Origin: Hippasteria phrygiana
Taxonomy: Eukaryota > Echinodermata > Asteroidea > Valvatida > Goniasteridae
Length of the DNA stretch: 64,000 nt
Assembly: GCA_037893225.1 (NCBI GenBank)
Contig: JAZGUH010000367.1
Location: 1,178,001-1,242,000, forward strand
Direction of reading: 5' to 3'
Shown here: positions 55,030 to 64,000 of the stretch, in pieces
Layout: every line of letters begins with the position of its first letter
Numbering within the stretch: position 1 is the stretch's first letter
Notes under the pieces: generated by a model
Told to the model about the DNA's origin: nothing
Database searches by the model: none
What the model saw: the letters and a program-made list of their open reading frames with translations, nothing else
Made by a program: the position numbers and the translations under genes

Positions 55030-56840
55030 TGCACACATCTGACAAAAACAGTTTCTGCAGACCAGTCACCAAATGAATATAAAATTATTAAATAGGAGAG
55101 CACCACCAATAGAGTCGTTCATACTCCAACTTCACCAATGTTTTATGGTGGTTGTTTTAGAAAAAAACAAGGAAGAATGAGGATCGGCTTTGTTGATGAT
55201 GACTTTACAAATCCTCCCCCCCCCCCCCCCCCCCACCCTTCCCCAGATAAGTTTGGACTCGCTGCGGCTACTTCTTGGAATGATCCATCAAAGAATCCAT
55301 TGATTATTCTTCTAACGTAGCCAGCACATACCAGGACTGTCATCTTGCAGAAATAGTGGCTAAAACTGACTCCCTCGAAGCGTATTCGACTTTTTAAAAA
55401 ACTACGCTAAGAAATTACGCTTTGGGTGGGTCAGTCACACATCCACACGGCTGGCATACCCACCAACCTATTCGTAAATATACAAAAACAATTTCTGCAA
55501 GACCAGTCACTTACGTAAAAACCGATAATGAGACCTTGCTCAACAGAATCTTTCTTCCTCCAACCTTTTCCACAAATAGAAAAAGAATGGAAAGAGAGAT
55601 TTTGTGGATGCCTTTAACAACCCCCACCCTCCCTACCCCCTGAACGAACTTTGACTCACTGCGGCTATTTCCTGAGATGATAAAAAAATAAGATAAACTG
55701 ATCATTCCTTGAATTTTGCCTGCACACACCGGTTCTTTCTTTCTTGCTATTTTCAAAATTTAAAAAGCACTTCATCTTGTAAAGAACAAGAAGTTCAACC
55801 AGAATGAACAATCGGTTAACCTAGGCCCTGAAACAAAAAGTTCCATCACATTGACTCAACATCGTAACACATAGTCTGCATGTATGATTACGCCCCCTCC
55901 CAATAAACACAACCCTAGTAGGGTACTCTATATAATTTATATAACATAATGTAACGGGCTGTCAAGACTGGTATGGGGCTGGCCAACTGGCATACCCTAT
56001 TGTTAATATTAGACAGATGCTTTCAAATAGATATCACATTTAAAAGAAATGCCAAGTTTTCGTAGCTTCATGTTGAGTTTTTCTTGTTCTGTGTTAAAAA
56101 CAGTGACATTCATTAAAACAAGTTAAAGAATTGTCCTAAAACTTCTATTAGGGAAGCACTTTCAAAATGTAATGTGTACCAACGGACATTTTGTGTTCTT
56201 TTGTATTTTGATTAATAAAAACTCACTTTTTCAGAAATAAATTTTATTGCTTAATTTTTAATCTTTGAAAATGAAACCTACATTAGAAACAGTATCTCAA
56301 TCATGAAAATGGTAAATTGGAAGGAACATATAGAACAATTTAAAGTCCATTCAGAAAGAAAGTCTCCATTGTGTTTGAAGATTTTTCCACGAATTTGTTA
56401 TGTTGGTGCAGTATATTCCTTTTATCTATTAAATTTGCTAGTTTATAGGAGAATGATGATTAATTAAGATTTTGAACAACAAAAGTGGTAAGTAATGACA
56501 ACTTACCAACGTTTTTTAAAGTAATTATCCGTGAAAAATATGAAAACGTGTTTTCCAATTATACAAAAATATTTCCAAACGTGTTCTGTGTTATTTTCGT
56601 CCATCGAGTCTTCAATTCTCAACCCTCTCTAGGCAATTAAAATCAAGTATAAGCTTCCCTAGAATTTAACAGTTTTTTCGTCTTTGAGTTGTAGTCACGT
56701 TGTAGCTTCGATTATCATGCCAGTCGTTACATCTATTTTGTACATAGGCATACTGGTTGTGCTTGCTTCTCATTCCTAGTTTCGCTTGCTTGCATATGAA
56801 TTTGTCATGTAAGAAATCAATTAAAAGCACCCGTGAGTTA
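55030..56840. other. AT-rich intergenic DNA, no gene recognised
   Basis: Contains a C-run at 55217-55235 and a weakly repeated block (about 55180-55330 and 55540-55690) with CTTTGTTGATG- and CGCTGCGGCTA-like words. No conserved ORF. Confidence 0.4.
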
Positions 56841-56857
56841 GTATAGCTATTCAAACC

Positions 56858-57015
56858 GTGGACCTTTAACAAAGAGGACAATAGGGTCCACGATTGAGTC
56901 AAGGTCCACGATTGAAAATCGTGTACAAAACATATGGGAGGCCTTCCGAACAAAGGTAAAGTACAAACAAAAGAGGGACAATAAGAGGGACCCAATTGCA
57001 CCCGTTTACACACTT
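56858..57015. repeat. TCGTGGACC-type repeat, inverted copy
   Basis: GGTCCACGATTGAAAATCGTG, GGAGGCCTTCCGA and CAATTGCACCCGTTTACAC are the inverse of blocks in 16101-16493. Ends at a short GT tract. Confidence 0.7.
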
Positions 57016-57844
57016 GTGTGTGTGCGCGCCGTGCGGCACTTTAATTTCCTTAAAAATATGGGCTTTGGCGCACGTTTTATATCATAACTTTGCAAATACT
57101 AATCGGTCAGACTAGTCTAAAACGAAAACAAATATTTGATATCTCTTCTTTCAGCTTATCTCAATTTTATTTCAAATGAAATACACTTTGTCACGTAATT
57201 TGTTTAGGTTAATTAGAGAGCATTCGCCCTGTTTCCTATGGAGAATGTAAAAAAAATGCACATTTTGTCGCATGGGGGCTCTTTATTTGGATGCAACTTT
57301 ACTCGGCATTCCGACTGCTGATTCCTCAGTCCAAAACGTCTACGAAAAATTCAACCCAACACCTAAATCACCAACTGGGTTGAACAAACTTTGACCACGT
57401 CATTTTGAATCAAAACTAACATTATAAAACACATTTTAGCAAACTTTGGACAAAAGCCATTGGGAAAGCGTGTGTTGTACATGTACTCTTCAGCCAAAAT
57501 ACGCAGACTGACATTCGGTGGTCATTTGTAATCGGTGAGTTCTCAGCCATTAAGAGAACTACCAGGTGAAATTTATATGTACGGAAAGAGTATTCTATCC
57601 ACTTCTTATTCTATTATTACCTTTCTTTACCCAAGGTCTCCTTTTTCTTCAGTCGAACTTCGACGGAAGGACCAAAAACAGCACACTATAAGCCCCAGTG
57701 GCGTAACTGGGGTTCAACTAAAACATGTGGGTGGGGGAACCTGGGGGTGCACACTCACGTTTTTTCAAGGGGGTAGGGCCTCAATGAACTTTCTTTGGCT
57801 TGTATATAGAGGAATAGAACACACACACACACACATGCAGTCAC

Positions 57845-58250
57845 ACAGTCGTACTTCCCCAATACGTCCGAGGACAATGCTTTGTGTTTCCTATTGTTCC
57901 TTTAATATAACCAACCCCCATAGACTAAGCACGTATCCTTACGTTCGAGGACCGATTTCAACAAAAGACTCTACGTTCGAGGACTGAAAGGTTTCTTTGT
58001 GTTTCCTTTCTTCTCTTGTCCTCGGAGATATATACAGTGCACGTACATGTAAACGGGTACAATCACGGACCTCCCATTGTTCCTCTTTTGTTTATACTAT
58101 TTTGTTGATAACTTTTTCGGAAGGCCGCCCACTGGTTTTGTACACGATTTTTAATCGTGGACGTTAGGTCAAACGTACACCCCTTTGTCTACGCCCGAAC
58201 TCTTTTGTCCTAGGTCCACGATTGCCGGCATATACAAAGTCACACACACA
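57845..58250. repeat. GTCCTCG and TCGTGGACC repeats, side by side
   Basis: 57845-58030 has CGTCCGAGGACAATGC and TCTTGTCCTCGG. 58047-58250 is a further copy of the 198-bp TCGTGGACC unit with GGTCCACGATTGCCGG, bordered by (AC)n on both sides. Confidence 0.7.
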
Positions 58251-58324
58251 CCTTAGTATAGCCTGTTAGCGATGTTGTTTCACACTGTACATGTACATGC
58301 ATATTGTACATGTACATGTACATG

Positions 58325-59400
58325 TAGGTGCGATCAGAAAGTTCCGAGACTGCGCCAATAGCAAGCAAAAATTGTACGTGATTTAAATCTGGCCGCCATC
58401 GCCTTCAAAGTAGTCCCCTTGTGCAGCGGTACACCGGCTCCCAGCGCTCCGGCCTGCACGATAAGAACGCTCCCTGTAAATCCCGTTCCGTAAGCGCGTC
58501 AAGCACCATCTGCGATTCTCGCTGGATCTCCTTCACACTAGTGTCAAAACGGCGACCCATCAGCTTGAATTTCATTTTTGGGAACAGAAAGAAGTAGGGG
58601 AGCCAAATCCTGTGAGGGGTGGGGGTGGGGGTGCATGGGGAGCGACGATTGTGTTGTTGCGGGCGAAAAACTCGCGCGTTTTCAACGCGCTGTACGTCTC
58701 AGAACGGTGCAGTAGAACTTAGCGTTGACAGTCTGACCCTGCAGTATGGGGGAGGAATTCATGGTGCACAACCATGCGAATGTCAAAGAAAACGATGAGC
58801 ATGCTAATGGTTGCGCTCCTTACATGACGCGCCTTCTTTGGTCTTGGAGCTATAGGCTGTAGGCTTTCCCCTGCGAAGACTGCTGTTTGCCACAGTGGTC
58901 TCTTGGTTGTAGACCAAACTCTCGTCACCGCTGATGATCCTCGACATGAAGTTTGGGTCATCCCGGACCTGTTGACGGAGATCCTCACAGACTTCGACAC
59001 GGTGCTGCTTTTGCTCGGGATTCAGGAGCCTGGGCACGAACTTGGCAGCGACGGCGCATGTTCAAATTGGACGTGAGGATTGCCTGAACTGTTCCAAATG
59101 ACACGTTAACGATGTCAGCAATGTCATTGGTGGTGATCCGACGATCCTGACGCACATATCTTTCAATTTCTTTGATATTTTCGGGGGTTGTACTCGTGGA
59201 GGGTCGACCTGACCTCTCGTCGTCCTCCAGTGACGTTCTGGCCCTCTTGAAACGCGAATGCCACTCAAAACACCTCTGCCGGCTCATGTTTCATTGGCGT
59301 AGGCTTTCTGAAGCATATGCAAGGGTCCCTGTTGAAGATTCCCCGAGTTTGACACAACATTTGATGTTCGCTCTCTGCTCAAGTTTCAAATCGCAAATGC
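58325..59400 (-). pseudogene. mariner-family transposase relic
   Basis: The minus strand starts near EQRANIKCCVKLGES, then (frame change) MLQKAYANE, SRQRCFEWHSRFKRARTSLE, DDERSGRPST, the HTH with IADIVNVSFGTVQAILT, LLNPEQKQHRVEVCEDL, and the catalytic SGDES and MLIVFFDIR; it ends near KGRRF/WEPVYRC-like text. The third catalytic Asp region is scrambled and at least three frameshifts are present, so it is dead. The 3' end TAGGTGCGATCAGAAAGTTC (58325) is a typical mariner terminus; the opposite terminus was not recognised. Confidence 0.85.
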
Positions 59401-59966
59401 GCACGTACTAGTGGTCACAAAAATGCGTGTACACAGGTGCTGTTGTTGATCAAGCAATGGAATACTTATACGAAAGTTATTGCTTACATAAACACCTGCT
59501 ACATGTATATGCACATGCAGTACTGTACTGTGCTGCGCTCCCGTTCGTTCGCAACAGGAGTCTCGATCGGAACCTTGTAATCGCACCTCGTAGTTGTAAT
59601 AGTTCTACAATATTTATAACATTTGCTTAACATTATGCATTAATCCCATATGCTTTTATTATATTTTATTGTATTTATTGTACTTGTACATGTGTGTAGT
59701 CATTCTCACCTAAAATTTAGTGATACAGTATAGGCCTAACGTTATTTATCTAGCTGCGTAATTGTTGTTTACACGTAGGCCCTATGCACGCTGCGGTCGT
59801 CCTTCATGGGTGCAACTTCAAAGGGGCAGAAAACAATAGGGTGCAGCGAAAAGATGCTATATAACCGCCTATGTGAGAACCATGATTTACCTCTAAGGTT
59901 AAGCCATTGTCATGTTAATGTCGTGTACACAATGGGCTATAGTAGGATGCCACTACACAAGTTATA

Positions 59967-60070
59967 GGCCCTGTCCGAATTACTTGGCTGTGGATTGAAA
60001 TTACACACGAGTCTATAGGAAGTGGCTGCAGCCGCTACCATAGACATGTATGTAACATCCATCCAGGGCC
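59967..60070. mobile_element. Palindromic GGCCCTGTCCGAATT-type element, copy 3
   Basis: GGCCCTGTCCGAATTACTTGG at the left and CATCCATCCAGGGCC at the right, flanked by TA. Lies about 125 bp upstream of copy C exon 1. Confidence 0.65.
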
Positions 60071-60193
60071 TATTACTCTACGTAGCCTGCAGTGTGCAAA
60101 GGTCACGGTGACACACCACTCCATACAGCGTCATACAACACCAGTGATATTTTCCGATTCGTTAAAGCTGAAAAAAACACTACGCGGTTGAAA

Positions 60194-60339
60194 ATGGCTA
60201 CATTGACACTTGCAACATGTCTGCTAGGTGCGGTGGGTTTCCTGCTTTCTTGTGCTGGGCTAGGATTTGTTGGCTTTGTGATGTATGTGCATTACCTGCA
60301 CACCAAGTATGCACATATTCCTGCAGCACCTAGGCAAGG
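60194..60339 (+). CDS. CYP46A-like copy C, exon 1 only
   Basis: A 146-nt exon with the same start, length, phase and GTGAGT donor as exon 1 of copies A and B. It encodes 48 codons plus two bases: a hydrophobic anchor (LGAVGFLLSCAGLGFVGFVM), then HTKYAHIPAAPRQG. It is closer to A (CLLGAV, LGFVGFVMYVHYLH) than to B. Exon 2, normally about 1.7 kb downstream, was not found in the remaining 3.6 kb, where highly expanded tandem repeats occur. Either intron 1 is enlarged and the gene continues past the window, or this is an orphan first exon. The 600-bp upstream flank shared by A and B is not recognisable here beyond short similarity. Confidence 0.75.
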
Positions 60340-60364
60340 GTGAGTGTACATGTACTGTATATAC

Positions 60365-60600
60365 AATGGTTGGAGGACAAGAGGAGAAAGAAAATACAAA
60401 GGACTCTTTCTTGTCCTCGGACGTAAAAAGTATACGTGTTTAGTCAATGGGGGTAAGGAACAACAGGAAACAGAAAGCATTGTCCTCGGTAGTATAGGAA
60501 AACACGATTGTGTGTACGTGTCCACGTCCGTGCGGTTGTATAGCTATTCAGACCGTGGACCTTTAACAAAGAGGACAATGCCCTTACAAAAATGTCCTGT
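60365..60600. repeat. GTCCTCG-type repeat after exon 1 of copy C
   Basis: GGACAAGAGGAGAAAGAAA, TTGTCCTCGGACGTAAA and ATTGTCCTCGGTAGTAT, matching 47940-48120. It is followed by CCGTGGACCTTTAACAAAGA, as at 56858. Confidence 0.6.
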
Positions 60601-61145
60601 GGTATTACCACAAAAATACCACAGGAAATTACCACAAGAAATTCCTGTGGTTTTTTGGGACATTTTTACTACAGGAACGCTGTGGTAATTCCTGTGGTAA
60701 TTCCTGTGGTAATTCCTGTGGTAATTCCTGTGGTAATATTCCTGTGGTAATTTTCCTGTGGTAATTTTCCTGTGGTAATTTTCCTGTGGTAATTTTCCTG
60801 TGGTAATATTCCTGTGGTAATATTCCTGTGGTAATAGTCCTGTGGTACTAGTCCTGTGGTACTAGTCCTGTGGTACTAGTCCTGTGGTACTAGTCCTGTG
60901 GTACTAGTCCTGTGGTACTAGTCCTGTGGTACTAGTCCTGTGGTACTAGTCCTGTGGTACTAGTCCTGTGGTACTAGTCCTGTGGTACTAGTCCTGTGGT
61001 ACTAGTCCTGTGGTACTAGTCCTGTGGTACTAGTCCTGTGGTACTAGTCCTGTGGTACTAGTCCTGTGGTACTAGTCCTGTGGTACTATTTCTGTGGTAA
61101 TATTTGTGTAATAACATTCTTGTGGTAACATTCCTGTGGTAAAAT
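60590..61145. repeat. CCTGTGGTA minisatellite
   Basis: First a mixed-orientation block (TACCACAGG and CCTGTGG, 60595-60680), then about 11 units of CCTGTGGTAATT-like 12-15-mers, then about 17 nearly identical 14-bp units CCTGTGGTACTAGT (60839-61078), then decaying units to 61145. It sits in what would be intron 1 of copy C. Confidence 0.9.
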
Positions 61146-61149
61146 TTAT

Positions 61150-63370
61150 TTATTCTGCGGTAATATTCCAATGAAATATACTGGTACAGAATTTAATACA
61201 GTTTTGACAAACAATGAAATTCAACTCCTCTTTGAAACTTTATGAAGGACTCTTATTGATCTGCACATCAACGAAGCTCGGTAGGTACGTGTAGTTAGTT
61301 CCAATCACGGCATCCCCTTGTAGATAATCAGCTGTAACTGGTCCTCGAAGTACACCCCTGTAATTGTAAGGAAAAAACACAAAATACGAACAATTAGTTT
61401 CTGTACAGGAACATCTATCTGTGATGTAAAAAAATTTTTTTTTAATAATTTTGGTACAGTTCAGATTTACTTTAACAAGTCTAAAAGTACCCCTAGGCTA
61501 GGGTGCATGCAAAATCATATTAAAATTTGAGGATTTGAGACTTTTAGTGTTAAAAAAAAAGATACATTTTGCATGTGTTTAAAACTATTAGTTTTGGTTT
61601 TTTAGGTGCATTTAGCAGTACAGTCACACACATACATTGTACACGAACCAGTGGAATGCCCCTTATTGCTATGAAATCCCCCGATAAGCGGACAAAATGG
61701 GTCTCGGTTTAATAACACGGCCGGAATAATGTCTCCGTTCACGTTTTCACGGGGACATTTTTTTAAGATGAGGTGTCTGGTCATAAAATCTTGCATTAAC
61801 TAACCCGTTTCACTGTCAGATACAAGTAAACTTTCTGACATGATTTTCCTATTTTGGCGTACATGTATGCCGTTAACATTTTTTAAGCTGCCAGAAAAAT
61901 AAGGCAAAATAGCCTAAACAAAAAACAACCGGCCCTCGAAGTGCCATGTTTGATTTTGTGCCCAATTTCCGGCATCGCCATTTTGACATTAAATTTCAAG
62001 AATCATAGAGGAATAGCTCATCAGCATGATCAGGGAGAGAGTTCAACACTGCTTAACTTTAAACTAAGGCTATACCCATTCCATATGCCCATACACGTAG
62101 CCTACAAGGCTACATCATGGAGGAAGGAAAGGGGAGTAGGCCCTACATGTACGTACACATGTGCACAGTCATGACAGTGCAAAAATGGGGGCACTGCATG
62201 CATGTGCGTAGGCCAAAAATAAACCCTTCAAATTTCACGAAAATAACTTTAATTATAACCATTTAAACTCACCAGTAGATGCAGTAAACTCTCTCATGTC
62301 ACTCAGGATCTAATATGTTCCAGCAGATGTTGAGATTTTGGCTCAGATACGACAAATAATTGTAGCCTTGTCTTGTCTTGAATCTTGTTGTTCAAATCTA
62401 CCACCTTTTGTACTGACCGCTTAACATATCGATATTCCTACGCATGAAATGCACAACTGCCTCCATATCTCGTGATTTGGGGAAAGCATTTATCATCAAA
62501 GTAATCTTTTTTCATTCTAAACATCAATATAGCATTTTTATCACTCTTCATTGTATGAATGTCCAAATTCTGCACTAGGTGAGGGACTAGTTTGTGCAGC
62601 TTTACACACCTTTTCCTACGCGCTAATGGTGGCTTGGATTGCAACAGTACATGTACAGTGAATATGCAGTGTGTGATGCATGAGCACAATGTACGTACAA
62701 GTACATGTACATGCACACTGTATGTAGACTATAGCTAGACTGCACTGCTGAGTCATTTATGATGCAATCACGATTGAACTCAAGTCTGCTAGTGTTATAA
62801 CTTAGACTTGTTTCAAGTCTGCAGGAATTTTCTTGTGAAGACTGAATGGTTAATTTGCACTTTTATAATTGTTTTCAGTGTGTGCGGCCACATTTATACT
62901 TATCTCACATTAACACAGACAATTTATATGCAATTATACTTTGTAATTCTATTTTTGTACAAGACTTTTAGCATTAAATAATTTTTAAATATTTGTTACG
63001 ATAATTAGACTTGTTTCAAGTCTGTAACTGTCTTCTTGTGTAGACTGAACGGTTTTGAGCAATTTGTTTAATCATTGTCATTGTGTGCGGGAAATTTTAC
63101 TTCTTGCACATTGACACTGATGGACTTTGGATTACCAATTTTTAATCATTTTTTATTGATTTTTTATTATTTTTTGTACTGTGTCATTAATTTGTTATGA
63201 CATTTGTTTGAATTAATCTTGATCAATTAACCGCCATATAACTAGTACTCACATACAGAAAGACTGCACAAGTTGTTAAATTGTTATATTTCAGTTTAAT
63301 ACAAAACATAAAAATATACACAGTAGAATATTATTCAACATCAAAGCCCAAACCAATGATATGTATTCTT
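61150..63370. other. AT-rich spacer between two CCTGTGGTA arrays
   Basis: No gene or P450 exon recognised on either strand. An approximate duplication of about 230 bp is visible (62800-62870 and 63005-63075, both with AGACTTGTTTCAAGTCTG and TGTGTGCGG). Confidence 0.4.
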
Positions 63371-63379
63371 TAAGTACCA

Positions 63380-64000
63380 CAGGAAAACCACAAGGTGTTC
63401 TGTGTTTATAGCATGGTAGGCCTACCCTATTGTCCTGTGGTAGTACTTCATGTGGTAATTAGCAGTACCACAGGAATACCACAAGAAATTAGTTTCCTTT
63501 GGTAATTTACCACAGGAAATCGTGTGGTATTCCTGTCATACCAAGACCTTTTACAACATCTTGTGGTACTTCATGTTGTAATTAGCAGTACCACAGGAAT
63601 ACCACAGGAAATTAGTTTCCTTTGGTAATTTACCACAGGAAATCATGTGGTATTCCTGTCATACCAAGACCTTTAAAAAAAATCTTGTGGTAATTCGTGT
63701 GGTAATTAGCAATACCACAGGAATACCACAGGAAATAAGTTTCCTGTGGTAATTTACCACAGGAAATCGTGTGGTATTCCTGTAATACCAAGACCTTTTT
63801 AAAAAATCTTGTGGTAATTCGTGTGGTAATTAGCAATACCACAGGAATACCACAGGAATACCACAGGAAATTAGTTTCCTGTGGTAATTTACCACAGGAA
63901 ATCGTGTGGTATTCCTGTCATACCAAGACCTTTTTAAAAAATCTTGTGGTAATTCGTGTGGTAATTAGCAATACCACAGGAATACCACAGGAAATTAGTT
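63380..64000. repeat. Tandem units of about 120-133 bp built from TACCACAGG
   Basis: The block TAATTAGCA.TACCACAGGAA starts near 63462, 63582, 63705, 63831 and 63964. Each unit contains TACCACAGGAAT, AGTTTCCT.TGGTAATTTACC, GTGTGGTATTCCTGT and ATACCAAGACCTTT. The array runs off the window end. Confidence 0.9.

Noticed and set aside
60839..61078. Regular 14-bp array resembling a CRISPR
   Set aside because: Units are contiguous without unique spacers, and the genome is eukaryotic. It is a minisatellite.

Overview
The window is animal nuclear DNA: split genes with GT-AG introns, no operons, about 40% G+C by eye, and very dense short inverted-repeat transposons, tRNA-derived SINE pieces and homopolymer runs. 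The recurrent AGGCCTA and ACATGTAC words, the repertoire of elements with terminal inverted repeats (TIRs) and a multi-copy CYP46-like P450 suggest a marine deuterostome invertebrate, most likely an echinoderm. That assignment is inference.

The real genes are a tandem cluster of cytochrome P450 genes of the CYP46A (cholesterol 24-hydroxylase-like) type, all on the + strand. Copy A spans 1989-24165 and copy B spans 35232-53158. Each can be assembled from 13 coding exons whose lengths match exon by exon (146, 81, 82, 161, 139, 114, 235, 73, 85, 111, 89, 67 and 141 nt). Every junction is GT-AG with consistent phase, and each gives 507 aa with the I-helix AGxETT, ExxR and FxxGxRxCxG signatures. 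Exon 1 of a third copy, C, is at 60194-60339; the rest of C is not in the window. About 600 bp of 5' flank is also shared between A and B.

Because A and B are paralogues, each acts as the empty-site reference for the other, so many insertions can be dated and their target-site duplications (TSDs) read directly. Only in A: two Crypton-like fragments, a Harbinger-like element with subterminal minisatellites nested in a larger TIR element in intron 4, and a hAT-like element with a 5-bp TSD. Only in B: a 6.6-kb element with TIRs and a 9-bp TSD, lodged 66 bp upstream of the start codon and carrying a broken RecQ-type helicase; TTAA-flanked and foldback elements in introns 5 and 6; and a LINE endonuclease fragment in intron 12. 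Small elements in introns 7 and 12 are in both copies, so they predate the duplication.

Between A and B lies a degenerate THAP-domain exon. Between B and C are diverged short repeats and a dead mariner. The last 3.4 kb, downstream of C exon 1, is built from one short word (CCTGTGGTA and its complement) in minisatellites and long tandem units.

The most promising novelty is the 28565-35165 element together with at least three short relatives sharing its TAGTCT-type ends and 9-bp TSDs: a helicase-bearing DNA transposon lineage with internally palindromic long TIRs. No rRNA, intact tRNA, CRISPR or prokaryotic feature was seen.
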